A DNA stretch of 46,810 nucleotides from Flavobacteriales bacterium (GTDB lineage Bacteria > Bacteroidota > Bacteroidia > Flavobacteriales_D > Sanyastnellaceae). The notes under the pieces were generated by a model that did not search any database, was not told where the DNA came from, and saw nothing but the letters and a program-made list of their open reading frames with translations. Positions 10,201-18,599 of the stretch are shown here, piece after piece (the first letter of the stretch is position 1; every line of letters starts with the position of its first letter). Location of the stretch: NCBI GenBank assembly GCA_030729695.1, contig JANQWV010000041.1, positions 21,643 through 68,452 on the forward strand, given 5' to 3'. The translations under genes and the position numbers were made by a program.

Positions 10201-13200
10201 ACATCAGAAACTGATATTGCTGCGGTGTTGTATTCGCAACTAAAATCATTTGTGTTTGCACTAGGGTCAAAATTATTTGCGAAAGGATCAATACATCCGT
10301 AATAGATGCATGAGTTGTCGAAATTGTTCGCTTGCGGATTGAAGTTGTCTGCATTCGGGTCCGTACATCCAGCGATTAGACAACTACCATCATCTTGGTT
10401 TGCATTGGCGTTGAAATTTATTGCAATTGGATTTGTGCATCCCGGAATAATGCATGCCTCGTCAAGCCCGTCGCAGTTTTCATCAATCAGATTTCCACAA
10501 ATTTCGGCGGCACCAGCATTAATACTGAAATTGGTGTCATTGCAGTCTCCGAATACGGAACCACTTGTTGAATAATTGATTCCGGGAGAGGCACATGCGT
10601 TTACAATTGAGAGATAATACCCGTCGTGGTCAACGTCGAGGTAATAATTCAAAAATTGAATTCCATCATCGATGGCATTGTTGCAGTTGTCATCTATACC
10701 ATTGCAAGACTCAATTGCATTTGGAAGAATGTCAGCGTTGAAATTGTTACAATCGGTATTGTTAGTTGCATATCCTGCACCTAGATTGCTGCAGCTGTTT
10801 GTAGCATTTCCCGCTCCGTAACCATCTCCGTCTGCGTCGATATAATAATTCACGAATGTGAGTCCGTCATCGATGAGATTGTTACAGTTATCGTCGATAG
10901 AATTACATATTTCAATGGCGTTCGGACGAATACTTGCGTTGTTGTTGTTGCAGTCCAAATTGTTGGTAACATAGTTTCCGAAAATAGGTGTACAGGAGTT
11001 AGTAGCTGCACCAGCGCCAAAACCGTCTTGGTCGGTATCTATGTAATAATTCACGAATACAAGACCTTCATTGATTTGGCCATTGCAATTGTCGTCAATT
11101 AGATTGCATAATTCTACAGCTCCTGGTTTAACTTGAGCATTCGCGTCGTTACAATCACCATTGTTTGTGACATATCCTGCCGGTGGGGAGCAGGCACTTA
11201 AACTTGCATTCGGATTTCCATATCCATCGCCGTCGCTATCTGCGTAATAAGTAATGAATGAGAATCCTTCATTGATGAGCCCATCGCAATTGTCGTCGAA
11301 TGTGTTACAAACTTCTAAAGCATTCGGGTAAATTGAACTGTTGCTATCGTCGCAGTCGGTTGAATTTGTTACATATCCAGAAGGTTGAGAACATGCTGAG
11401 AGTGTTGAATTTAAATTTCCAAAAGTATCCGAATCGGAATCGGCGTAGTAGGTCGTTGGAAGTATACATGAACCGTCATTCACTGTGGCAATTGGAGAAT
11501 AATTGCATGCCGTTGGAATGGTGCAACCATTCACAACACATGAGCCGTCATACCAAGTTGCATTCGGATTGTAGTTTGACGAGGTAGGGTAGATACAACC
11601 AGGAATATCACATGATCCATCATCAATTGTTGCAGCAGGGACATAGTTGTTTGCCAGAGGATTCATGCAACCAGCAGTCTGCGTCAAGGTGAACAAGTTC
11701 ATTCGAACCACAGGCATTTTAGCCAGGAAGAATAATCCGTTGTTTTCAGGATAGCGTACGAAGCTCGTTTGGTCAATTGCCGCTCCGCTTCTACAAACTT
11801 TAAAAGCTTGCGAGCCCACGGTGTTTTCTACCATTACGATGTATATGCTATCAACCATCAATTGTAAAGGGGTTGGTAGTTGAAGCGTAATCAGCTTTTG
11901 TTGGCCGAGTGCGTTTATATCCCAGGCGTTTACAGGATAAACAACCGATGTTGCTTGCAGATTGGTGAAATCTGTTCTATATATTTTTGCTTGTATTGTT
12001 GTCCCAACAGCAGTTCCGGGTCCAACAGCCACAGCAATAGAACTACACTTCACAGTGTTTGATCTTCCTTGAAAAATATTTCCTACCTGATATGTTTGCC
12101 CAGCGTATAGGGCGCTCGGTGTAAACTCATCTTCCATTGGCCCTTCGTCACGAGCGTATTGATAGTCGGTGACAAAGTAATCTAGCGTATCTTTATTGTT
12201 CGAAGGAGCTTCATCTGTTTGTGTCTGATTTATTTGATAAGCTATTCTGAAATAACCTGTCGTGGTGCTTGGTGTAAATCCTGTAGTTAAAGTGTAATTA
12301 CCTGTGGCACCAGCTACAACATTAGAGTTTGCTGTTGTTTGGTTGTAAATCGCTGTATTTACGGAATTGATAACTTTAACATTCAGATTGGTTCCTGTCT
12401 GCGTTGCGCTTCCGATGTTTGTTGCCTTCGCATTGAATTTGAAAGGCACAAGCATTGTTTTCGGATAACGATCGTAGGGCAAATCATGAAAATCATTTGG
12501 CGGAACAGGAGTGGTGTTGCCGAATGTGGTATACCTCGTGTTGTTGATAGCGAGGTTGTTGATGCTCGGTTTGAAAACAGTTATGTCATCTATTGCCCAG
12601 TGGTAATAACTGCCGGAGTAGAGAAATCGAAGCTTGACATCTGTTTGTCCAATTGCTCCAGCCGGAAAGGTTGCCGACTTCCACTCAGCAGTAGCTCCAG
12701 GGAAGTCAGACTGCGTAACCATATCCACCCAGCTTGTTCCGTTGTTAATGGAGTATTGAACTTTGATGGTTGAGCTGTAATTTCGGAATTGTTGCTGATA
12801 GGTCACAACTGCACCCGTTATTCCAGCCAACGAAAAGGAATTTGAGATGAGCCAAGCGTTGTGAGGACCAGGGTCTGGACCGGTTCCAAAGCCACCACAT
12901 TGGTTGTCGTCATCATCCCAGTAATTCGAATCGAAAATCATAAACCCGTTGCTCTGGGTTACTGAATTAAATGCCGAGCTTCCTCCTGCGCATGAACCTC
13001 TAGAAGTAACAGCGTTACTTGGAACGGTACTCGGTCCTCGGTATTCCCAAACCCCAATATTGGATGTGCTTCCGTTGGTCCATGTTGCTGGAAGTCCTTC
13101 TGCAAAATCCCAAGAGTACAAGGGAACTCCAAGCACTTGGGCAAATGAATGCAATTGCGAAGCGCAAATGAGAAACAATGTAAGTAAGGCGCGGTATAGC

Positions 13201-13202
13201 AT
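7206..13202 (-). CDS. Giant secreted multi-repeat protein with type IX secretion (type A) sorting domain
   Basis: About 1,998 residues from ATG at 13202. An upstream ATG at 13238 is unlikely because the promoter lies between the two, and the 13202 start gives a clean signal peptide (MLYRALLTLFLICASQLHSFAQ). In order: a jelly-roll/MAM-like domain (to about 215), a long beta-rich region, three Cys-bounded GCxxPxAxN...DGSC repeats, five MopE-type putative metal-binding repeats (YYADSDGDGYGNPNAS and relatives, each ending CNxxDDNCxG), three more GC...SC repeats, about six PKD/Ig-like modules, and a C-terminal FNLFPNPVRDQLNITG domain that matches type A sorting signals. It is expected to be exported by the T9SS and attached to or released from the cell surface. 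Possible roles are adhesion or Ca/Cu binding; the actual role is unknown. Confidence 0.9.
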   Translation of the reverse strand: MLYRALLTLFLICASQLHSFAQVLGVPLYSWDFAEGLPATWTNGSTSNIGVWEYRGPSTVPSNAVTSRGSCAGGSSAFNSVTQSNGFMIFDSNYWDDDDNQCGGFGTGPDPGPHNAWLISNSFSLAGITGAVVTYQQQFRNYSSTIKVQYSINNGTSWVDMVTQSDFPGATAEWKSATFPAGAIGQTDVKLRFLYSGSYYHWAIDDITVFKPSINNLAINNTRYTTFGNTTPVPPNDFHDLPYDRYPKTMLVPFKFNAKATNIGSATQTGTNLNVKVINSVNTAIYNQTTANSNVVAGATGNYTLTTGFTPSTTTGYFRIAYQINQTQTDEAPSNNKDTLDYFVTDYQYARDEGPMEDEFTPSALYAGQTYQVGNIFQGRSNTVKCSSIAVAVGPGTAVGTTIQAKIYRTDFTNLQATSVVYPVNAWDINALGQQKLITLQLPTPLQLMVDSIYIVMVENTVGSQAFKVCRSGAAIDQTSFVRYPENNGLFFLAKMPVVRMNLFTLTQTAGCMNPLANNYVPAATIDDGSCDIPGCIYPTSSNYNPNATWYDGSCVVNGCTIPTACNYSPIATVNDGSCILPTTYYADSDSDTFGNLNSTLSACSQPSGYVTNSTDCDDSNSSIYPNALEVCNTFDDNCDGLINEGFSFITYYADSDGDGYGNPNASLSACSPPAGYVTNNGDCNDANAQVKPGAVELCNLIDDNCNGQINEGLVFVNYYIDTDQDGFGAGAATNSCTPIFGNYVTNNLDCNNNNASIRPNAIEICNSIDDNCNNLIDDGLTFVNYYIDADGDGYGAGNATNSCSNLGAGYATNNTDCNNFNADILPNAIESCNGIDDNCNNAIDDGIQFLNYYLDVDHDGYYLSIVNACASPGINYSTSGSVFGDCNDTNFSINAGAAEICGNLIDENCDGLDEACIIPGCTNPIAINFNANANQDDGSCLIAGCTDPNADNFNPQANNFDNSCIYYGCIDPFANNFDPSANTNDFSCEYNTAAISVSDVSLCQNDSITVYNQTLFSANDSCVINFGDGTILNTCNSNYTHSYIEPGEYVIEFIYFQGNTSSFASSDLISVNQLPESASISLNFPELSLNFNQIDTFEWIFNGVTTDITDVTFNASTNYSSDGFFHVKLTNEFSCETYTDSIYFVLPTYTYNQSNPCGPNEVIFENTTTASQQLDCHFENSDLPGNTFASPYTFSMGAPETFTVSQVCSAFGNNYYSVNDQLIESYDIPVAPILSYASNTVQVTNNSGYQIQWFLNNTPLELNPIDQSVNTFFNNNFQNGNYAAVYTNEFGCTSDTGYYFVIEINASATVDAGCYPLNTTIVNNTSTNAGIQCEILIPGMDYTPIVGSFNYTFLDPGVYEPLIYCYSGTNSNTYTVDPITVYDHPLAPQLSSVYGQVTLSNNSAGNSVQWNLDGSILNESADSISTYINGIYNNGYYSATYTDSNGCSTSSDSLLVIQPRYEIISGAGCSPLIAVLSNTTDPIDGLTCVINDGLGGQTIPFNLTVDLTYFDAGNFAPEMTCSVGSDFGIYTDTIVQVYPDPVSTELTYSGGLITAIDLPSSSSISWTLNGVGLNMNSNPFNIGQNQLSGYFYGTITNEFGCTSNTDSLLQIFPSFNLSQTQGCGPLSIQANNTTPSFNGMTCVLQSNGVNYPIDNFTALNYSIEGAYNTSLTCSLDGSIFTASGPSVTVFPNAPTPVLSWAYGAVLCSNCSGLSTQYFLDDIAFAQGSTAVSTLQNGVYQNGYYTAQSSSAQGCLSSVSLPVLVIQPVLNFTPSEGCAPLQSTFVNSTDYVEGLSCELFLGNGSGNIPLSYLETYSYSYSNPNTYSPYLSCTAGNTVANSPSASLVVNGGTTPELIFDAGFVNCANCANQDNITWIIDGTLTIDSISSVPDSLGSFFSCDYTNEFGCIANSFIVSVIEEDVSTFNLFPNPVRDQLNITGLAQTSTLEIRDAQGRLVYQDLGRGASRTINTSEFSNGFYTITETSSKIFRSGTLLVNH
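7480..10210 (-). repeat. About six tandem Cys-containing PKD/Ig-like modules (about 155 residues each)
   Basis: Each module begins with a GCxPL-like strand (GCYPLNT, GCSPLIA, GCGPLSI, GCAPLQS), continues with NTT or NST, then a single C followed by a Y-x-x-x-G turn, and closes with GxYxxxYTNEFGC or a variant. Sequence identity between modules is low, so they are old duplications rather than recent ones. Confidence 0.7.
10455..11455 (-). repeat. Five MopE-type putative metal-binding repeats
   Basis: Units of about 70 residues start YYxDxDxDGYG and end IxPNAxExCNxxDDNCNxxID, matching the MopE-type putative metal-binding motif. Regular Asp residues suggest calcium or copper binding, which is inferred from the family. 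Confidence 0.8.
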
Positions 13203-13207
13203 TTGCT

Positions 13208-13238
13208 CAAAAATAGGGTATACCCTTTGAACAAACAA
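13208..13238 (-). promoter_or_regulatory. Promoter of the giant T9SS protein gene
   Basis: On the minus strand, TTG (complement of 13236-13238) is 20 bases upstream of TATTTTTG (complement of 13208-13215), matching TTG-N17-23-TAnnTTTG. The -7 element ends 5 bases before ATG 13202, so the transcript would be nearly leaderless. Confidence 0.65.
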
Positions 13239-13282
13239 GATTAATATTTTCGAATTATTGTAGAAAGAGCTGTTGAAGAATT

Positions 13283-13846
13283 TTATCTAATTCGGTCGGG
13301 ATTGTTCTTTAAAAACGAGTCCCAACTTTTGTAATTCCCTTTAGCTGACAGTGGTGAGCTGGTCTGAAAATAATGACACACAGCGGCAGCAACACCATCG
13401 GTTGCATCCATTTTCTTGGGCATGTCGACTTGATTAATTTTCAAAATCTGCTGAAGCATGGCGGCAACCTGCTCTTTCGAGGCGTTACCGTTTCCGGTAA
13501 TGCTTTGTTTTATTTTTCGAGGGGCGTATTCTACAACTGAGAGTTTGTGGCTGAGTGCAGCAGCAATGGCTACGCCTTGGGCTCTCCCCAATTTCAACAT
13601 AGATTGCACGTTCTTTCCGAAAAAGGGTGCTTCAATGGCAAGCTCATCCGGATGGAACTCTTCAATAATTTCTACACAACGGGTGAATATTTTTTCGAGC
13701 TTCAACGCATGATCGGAAATCTTGTCCATACGAACTACATCCATAGCTAAGAGCGTCATTTTTTTATCTTCCACACGAATTACACCATACCCTAAAATGC
13801 TGGTGCCTGGATCAATTCCTAAAATGATTCGTTCTTTTGTGCTCAA
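13283..13846 (-). CDS. ruvC: Crossover junction endodeoxyribonuclease RuvC
   Basis: A 187-residue Holliday junction resolvase. The catalytic acidic residues are visible: Asp12 in GIDPGT, Glu72 in AIEAPFF, and Asp147/Asp150 in MDATDGVAAAVCH, the same spacing as in E. coli RuvC. GRAQGVAIAAA and NGNASKEQVAAML are also family motifs. It cleaves four-way junctions symmetrically after RuvAB branch migration. ruvA and ruvB are not nearby. It has a -7 element 19 bases upstream and is divergent from the glycosyltransferase gene. Confidence 0.97.
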   Translation of the reverse strand: MSTKERIILGIDPGTSILGYGVIRVEDKKMTLLAMDVVRMDKISDHALKLEKIFTRCVEIIEEFHPDELAIEAPFFGKNVQSMLKLGRAQGVAIAAALSHKLSVVEYAPRKIKQSITGNGNASKEQVAAMLQQILKINQVDMPKKMDATDGVAAAVCHYFQTSSPLSAKGNYKSWDSFLKNNPDRIR

Positions 13847-13865
13847 ATGAATTTACTTTGAGCTT

Positions 13866-13873
13866 CAAAGGTA
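13866..13873 (-). promoter_or_regulatory. Putative -7 element of ruvC
   Basis: The complement of 13866-13873 reads TACCTTTG, a full TAnnTTTG match, 19 bases before the ruvC ATG. No well-spaced -33 TTG was found. Confidence 0.5.
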
Positions 13874-13882
13874 ATCTGTTTC

Positions 13883-14905
13883 GTGAAAGACACTCTTCCC
13901 AAAATAACGATTGTTGTTCCATTTAGGAATATTCCAAAGCAAGATCAACTTGATGATTCGAGTTTTGCAATTTTCTTGAGTTCTTTGAAGTCGGTTTCGG
14001 TAATGGTTCAGGAGGTGATTTTAGTGAATGATCATTCAGCAGACAGTTCAGTGGCACAAGTCGAATTTTTCAAAGAATTTAATTGGAAAGTCTTATCGCT
14101 AAATAAAGCTGAAACTGGGAAAAAGACTGCTTTGGAATTGGGGATTCAAGAAGCGAAAACAGAATACATTTGGACGTTGGATGCCGACGTTGAAATACTG
14201 AATTTGAATACCAAGCGTTTTGAAGAATTTCAAAATGAATTGAAAGCGGATCTTGTCATTCTCCCCGTGATCATGAAGTCGGGAAGAAGTTTTTTTGAAA
14301 GGCTGCAATGCAATGAATGGAGGTATATGCAGTTTCTGACTTGGTTGAGTGGGCGTATGAAAATTCCTATGATGTGTAACGGAGCAAATTTGATTTTTAA
14401 GCGTTCGGTTTTTCTGGCAAACATTGAATCTCATCGTTTGATTTCAAGCGGAGATGATCTTTTTTTATTGGCAGAAACGATGAGGAATAAAGGAGAAATT
14501 GTTCTCTTGTGGAACGGGTTTTCGGATGTAGTTATTTCTCCTGTTACGTCGCTGAATGATGCCGTTAGCCAGCGATTGAGATGGGCGGGAAAAACAACTA
14601 AAATTCCCGCGACGAAATCAAGTATTTTACATTTCAGTTTTGCTCTTTTCAGTGCGATTCATTTGCTCGCTGTTATGGGTTGCTTCTTTACATCCTTCCA
14701 GGAAGTAAGTTTGATATTTTTACTGGCGAAAATTTGTTTCGAGGTTATTGGAATCCAATTCATTTTTTCAAGCCGAATTGGATTGAAGGAAATCTTAGTG
14801 CTGATTCCTCAATTAGTGGTTTACCCTTTTTTCAGTCTTTTTATCTTTATAAGTAGTTTATTTTTCGTTCCGAAATGGAAGGGGAGAAGAGTAAGTTTGA
14901 AGTAA
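13883..14905 (+). CDS. Family 2 glycosyltransferase with C-terminal membrane segments
   Basis: A 340-residue GT-A fold transferase starting at GTG 13883. It has the nucleotide-binding start KITIVVPFRN, VNDHS (49-53), the metal-binding DAD in WTLDADVEIL (100-102), a GDDLFLL acceptor motif and a QRLRWAGK motif, in that order, as in GT2 enzymes of the processive/hydrophobic-tail type. Two to three C-terminal membrane segments (about 250-335) anchor it. It would transfer a sugar from a nucleotide donor to a lipid or surface acceptor; the sugar is unknown. The downstream permease gene begins only 2 bases after its stop (or overlaps it by 31 bases if an earlier ATG is used). Confidence 0.85.
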   Translation: MKDTLPKITIVVPFRNIPKQDQLDDSSFAIFLSSLKSVSVMVQEVILVNDHSADSSVAQVEFFKEFNWKVLSLNKAETGKKTALELGIQEAKTEYIWTLDADVEILNLNTKRFEEFQNELKADLVILPVIMKSGRSFFERLQCNEWRYMQFLTWLSGRMKIPMMCNGANLIFKRSVFLANIESHRLISSGDDLFLLAETMRNKGEIVLLWNGFSDVVISPVTSLNDAVSQRLRWAGKTTKIPATKSSILHFSFALFSAIHLLAVMGCFFTSFQEVSLIFLLAKICFEVIGIQFIFSSRIGLKEILVLIPQLVVYPFFSLFIFISSLFFVPKWKGRRVSLK

Positions 14906-14907
14906 CC

Positions 14908-15933
14908 ATGGAATCTAATTCTGCGCTTCAGCGATTCATAAAAAACAAACTGGCTATGTCGGGTTTGATTTTTATTTTTCTCGTGGTTTTGGTATCTGTT
15001 TTTGGTGGATTGGTGCGTTTAGACAAAACGGATAATGCGAACGATCAGAAGTTAAGTTTGGCTTTGTGTAAGCCTGGTTTTTCTGTTGAGTATGTTGCCC
15101 TTAAGTCAGATGAAGGAGAGTGGTTCCCTATTTCGAAAGGTGAATTATTTGGAGATTCAATTAAGGTTGAATTGTTCGAGAAAAATGGGGGAGGCGAGAC
15201 AATGAATTTCGCTTTGAGCGATTTGAAAAAAGATGCTAAAGGAGATGTTATTTCCCAAAAGAAATTTTGGCTAGGAACAGATAAATATGGAAGAGATGTG
15301 TTGTCTCGATTAATGGCGGGCGCCTCCGTTTCTTTGTTAGTTGGAACCATTGCTGTCATTATTTCTTTGTTGCTTGGAGTTACTCTTGGTTTGTGGGCAG
15401 GATATTTCAAAGGATGGATAGACGCGGTCATCTCTTATTTCATTCAGGTAGTATGGGCCATTCCCACATTGCTTTTGGTGATGGCTATTTGTTTCGCTTT
15501 TGGAACGGGATTTTGGAAGGTATTTGTCGCGGTTGGTTTGACCATGTGGGTGGAAGTAGCGCGAATCACTCGCGGTCAGGTTCTCGGCGTTCGAGAAAAG
15601 GAATACATTGAAGCTGCAAAGGCAATAGGAAATTCTTCTTCAAGAATTATTTTTCGCCATGTCTTACCAAATGTTCTTTCTCCTATTATTGTCATGTCCG
15701 CAGCAAATTTCGCTTCGGCTATTCTCATGGAAGCAGGATTGAGTTTTTTGGGATTGGGAGCGCAAATTCCAACACCGAGTTGGGGGAATATGATTCGCGA
15801 AAGTTATTCTTATCTAACGACCGATATGGCATATTTAGCATTCTTGCCGGGAGTTTGTATTATGCTTTTAGTACTTTCGTTTATGATGGTTGGAAATGGA
15901 TTACGTGATGCACTTGATGTTCGTGAGAATTGA
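14908..15933 (+). CDS. OppC/DppC-type ABC transporter permease
   Basis: About 341 residues from ATG 14908; an ATG at 14875 would overlap the upstream gene. It has one N-terminal membrane helix, a long periplasmic stretch of about 100 residues, then the permease core: FWLGTDKYGRDVLSRLMAG and the coupling EAA loop EYIEAAKAIGNSSSRIIFRH. The end GNGLRDALDVRE is the usual OppC/DppC terminus. The family imports peptides or nickel together with a B-type permease, two ATPases and a binding protein; none of these is beside it. The periplasmic insert is larger than in E. coli OppC. Confidence 0.9.
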   Translation: MESNSALQRFIKNKLAMSGLIFIFLVVLVSVFGGLVRLDKTDNANDQKLSLALCKPGFSVEYVALKSDEGEWFPISKGELFGDSIKVELFEKNGGGETMNFALSDLKKDAKGDVISQKKFWLGTDKYGRDVLSRLMAGASVSLLVGTIAVIISLLLGVTLGLWAGYFKGWIDAVISYFIQVVWAIPTLLLVMAICFAFGTGFWKVFVAVGLTMWVEVARITRGQVLGVREKEYIEAAKAIGNSSSRIIFRHVLPNVLSPIIVMSAANFASAILMEAGLSFLGLGAQIPTPSWGNMIRESYSYLTTDMAYLAFLPGVCIMLLVLSFMMVGNGLRDALDVREN

Positions 15934-15946
15934 AAAATAGTTTGAG

Positions 15947-17479
15947 ATGAAATTGAAAATTTTGTTGTCGGTTTTCTTTGCATTGCAGTTGCTCATTTGC
16001 TTCGCGCAGCCTTCTGCTTATCCCACTGGATTCGGTTTTACGCGTTCGGCAAGAGAGGCCGCGCTGAAAACAGAGTCTCCCGTTTTTTTATCGATGCAAC
16101 CATACATGCGCAACGACCTACCACTTTCAAAAATGGAAGGTGAGCTGAAGGACAGCGTTAAAATCTATCATGATGTTGCAGCCATCGCATTGCGTAAGCA
16201 CCTCTTTGAATACAACGAAGGTGATGTCCACATTCGCATGAACTTTCTTTATAACATCGCAGGAGGTAAAGATTTTACAGACACATTAAACTATCCGCGT
16301 TCAAAAAGGATTATAAGCAACACGCGTGGACTTTGGGTGCAAGCTGATTTCGGAGATAAGGTTTCTGTTGAAACCGGTTTTTACGAAAGTCAAGAATACA
16401 TGCCGAAGTACCTGAAGAACTACGTTGACAGTTTAGGAGTAATTCCAGGATTTGGACGTGACAAGGATTTTACAATTATTCGCGATGTTGTCGATTACTC
16501 TTCCTCGTTTTCGCGCATTACCGTTCAGCCGAACCAAGTCTTACGATTGCACATGGGCTACGGTAAGCACAAGATTGGAAGTGGTTATCGCTCGTTGCTT
16601 TGGTCAGATGGCATGTTTAATTATCCGTATTTTCAATTTGATATTACGAAAGGAAAGGTAAAGTACTCCCATGTGTGGAATGTGATGCAAAGCTTGGAAC
16701 GATTGCCTTTGGGAGATACCCCTGAGTCTACCTTTAGAAGAAAGGCAGGAAGCTTTTCTTACTTAAGTTGGAAGCCAACTGCAAAGGTTGAGCTTTCACT
16801 TTTTGAATCTGTTATTTGGAACCGTTACGATTCTAATCTCTTGCCGCAATCGTTGCCTGTGAATTTTTATTCTCCTTTCATAGGAACAGGTTTTACCCAA
16901 GCGAATTCAACAAGAAACAATTTTAATTTGGGAGTTGATGCGAACATTAGATTGTCAAAGAACATAGAATTTTATGCTCAAGCGTATGCCGATGCCTTAG
17001 GAGATTACAAAAAGAATGGTGCCCTGCAACTGGGTTTGCAGTCCTATAATTTAGGTGTCAAGAATTTTGATTTGGGCGTTGAATACAATCGTGTTCAGAG
17101 CGACGTATACTCGTTCGCAGCGTTGTATACAGATGCCACGCATATGAATCAAACAGTGGGACATCCGCTGAACAACATGTACGAATATGTTGTGCGTTCG
17201 CGCTATCGTTATGGAAGATATTTCGCTCGTGTGAAATGGAACTACATTGTTCAGAACAGATTGGAAGAGCGCAACGATGAGCCTATGTGGATCAATCGAA
17301 ATTTGAAACAATGGGATGTAGAAGTTGGATATTGGATTAATCCGAAAACCAATTCTGAATTTGTTGTTTCCTATTCGGATAGAATTGATGATAAATCGAA
17401 TGATTTAGTGAAGCAACATGCAACAATTCTCATGTTTGGAATTCGAACCGGATTACATGCTGTGTATCGCGATTTTTGA
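15947..17479 (+). CDS. RemB/Wzi-like outer membrane beta-barrel protein
   Basis: A 510-residue exported protein with signal peptide MKLKILLSVFFALQLLICFA. The remainder is a string of alternating hydrophobic/polar strands typical of an outer-membrane barrel, with GYGKHKIGSGYRSLLWSDG and NYPYFQFDITKGKVKY resembling RemB gliding-motility proteins and Wzi capsule-assembly proteins. RemB is needed for some gliding-surface functions in Flavobacterium; Wzi anchors capsule. It lies directly upstream of the wecA-like gene and downstream of the permease, so a role in surface polysaccharide or motility is plausible. The choice between the two families is uncertain. Confidence 0.65.
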   Translation: MKLKILLSVFFALQLLICFAQPSAYPTGFGFTRSAREAALKTESPVFLSMQPYMRNDLPLSKMEGELKDSVKIYHDVAAIALRKHLFEYNEGDVHIRMNFLYNIAGGKDFTDTLNYPRSKRIISNTRGLWVQADFGDKVSVETGFYESQEYMPKYLKNYVDSLGVIPGFGRDKDFTIIRDVVDYSSSFSRITVQPNQVLRLHMGYGKHKIGSGYRSLLWSDGMFNYPYFQFDITKGKVKYSHVWNVMQSLERLPLGDTPESTFRRKAGSFSYLSWKPTAKVELSLFESVIWNRYDSNLLPQSLPVNFYSPFIGTGFTQANSTRNNFNLGVDANIRLSKNIEFYAQAYADALGDYKKNGALQLGLQSYNLGVKNFDLGVEYNRVQSDVYSFAALYTDATHMNQTVGHPLNNMYEYVVRSRYRYGRYFARVKWNYIVQNRLEERNDEPMWINRNLKQWDVEVGYWINPKTNSEFVVSYSDRIDDKSNDLVKQHATILMFGIRTGLHAVYRDF

Positions 17480-17480
17480 A

Positions 17481-17488
17481 TACATTTG
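17481..17488 (+). promoter_or_regulatory. Putative -7 element upstream of the WecA-like gene
   Basis: TACATTTG matches TAnnTTTG directly after the RemB-like stop codon and ends 22 bases before the TTG start at 17511. No -33 TTG at the proper distance was seen. Confidence 0.4.
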
Positions 17489-17510
17489 ATTCAACCTAAC
17501 CGGAACTAAA

Positions 17511-18599
17511 TTGAAAGATATCGTCTTCGCCTTCCTTAGTGCGTTTGCCATTGTATTAGTGGCAACACCACCACTTATCAAAGTTGCGAAGATGAAGCAC
17601 CTTGTAGATGAACCAAGCAATGAACGAAAGCTTCATCGAAAGAGCATTCCAACGCTAGGCGGTATTCTAATTTTTGCTGCAACAATTATTTCTTATTGCT
17701 TGTGGTTCCCTTCACGCGATGCTTGGGAATTGGGAGCAAACTACAATCCGCTTCAAGCGCTGAACGAATTCAAGTATATTTTGGCATCCATGTTCGCTTT
17801 GTTTTTCATTGGCTTGAAAGACGATATTGTTGGCGTAGATCCTATGAAGAAATTGGTCGTTCACCTGTTAGTGGGATTAACGTTAGTCGTACTCGCAGAC
17901 ATTCGCCTAACTGAATTTTGGGGATTGTTCGAGGTAGATAAATTGCCCTATTGGCTGAGTGTTGTTCTTTCTATTTTTATATACATTGTTATTGTGAATG
18001 CAATCAATTTAATTGATGGAGTCGATGGTTTAGCAGGAGGTATTGGGTTAATTGGAAGTGTAACTTTCACGCTTTGGTTTTATAAAACAGGCGATATGCC
18101 TTTGGCTTTGTTGGCCGTAGGATTGGCTGGCTCGCTACTTGGATTTTTGATATTCAACTTCCAACCCGCTCGTATTTTTATGGGTGATTCGGGGTCTTTG
18201 ATTATTGGAATATGTATGTACGTGTTAGCAATGAAGTTGATTGAATTTCCGCCCTCGAAATTATCAGTGGCCATGCAGATTGTGTCGAAGCCCATTTTCG
18301 CCATGGCAATATTGGCTTATCCGTTAATAGACACGCTGCGGGTTTTTACTATTCGGATTTTAAATGGAAAATCTCCTTTCCTTGCAGATAAAAATCACAT
18401 ACATCATCGCTTGTTGGCCTTGGGATTAAAGCACTATCAAGTCTCGTTTGTGTTATACGGTTACACCTTGCTAATCATTGGTACAACGTTTCTTATGCCA
18501 CCGCAAACGCCGAACATTTCGTTCTTGGCGGTTGGAAGTATTGCAGTCCTGTTGGCCTACGTGCCATTTATGATACCAATGAAAAATCAGTTGAAGTAA
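17511..18599 (+). CDS. Undecaprenyl-phosphate N-acetylglucosaminyl 1-phosphate transferase (WecA/TagO-like)
   Basis: A 362-residue polytopic enzyme of the MraY/WecA superfamily that moves a sugar-1-phosphate from a UDP-sugar onto undecaprenyl phosphate, the first lipid-linked step of surface polysaccharide synthesis. Conserved motifs in order are RKLHRKSIPTLGG, the catalytic FFIGLKDDIVGVDP, NAINLIDGVDGLAGG and FMGDSGSL, and the cytoplasmic HIHHRLL. The HIHHRL motif and absence of MraY features point to WecA/TagO rather than MraY. The start is TTG at 17511, the only start near the first membrane helix. Its end overlaps the convergent regulator gene by 13 bases. Confidence 0.88.
   Translation: MKDIVFAFLSAFAIVLVATPPLIKVAKMKHLVDEPSNERKLHRKSIPTLGGILIFAATIISYCLWFPSRDAWELGANYNPLQALNEFKYILASMFALFFIGLKDDIVGVDPMKKLVVHLLVGLTLVVLADIRLTEFWGLFEVDKLPYWLSVVLSIFIYIVIVNAINLIDGVDGLAGGIGLIGSVTFTLWFYKTGDMPLALLAVGLAGSLLGFLIFNFQPARIFMGDSGSLIIGICMYVLAMKLIEFPPSKLSVAMQIVSKPIFAMAILAYPLIDTLRVFTIRILNGKSPFLADKNHIHHRLLALGLKHYQVSFVLYGYTLLIIGTTFLMPPQTPNISFLAVGSIAVLLAYVPFMIPMKNQLK

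Noticed and set aside
12339-12773. A 144-codon open frame on the plus strand opposite the giant T9SS gene
   Set aside because: It lies entirely antisense to a long, domain-rich gene and shows no recognisable family, signal or start context, so it is a shadow frame.
17511-18599. MraY (peptidoglycan) assignment
   Set aside because: The HIHHRLL motif and the lack of dcw neighbours fit WecA/TagO-type transferases better.
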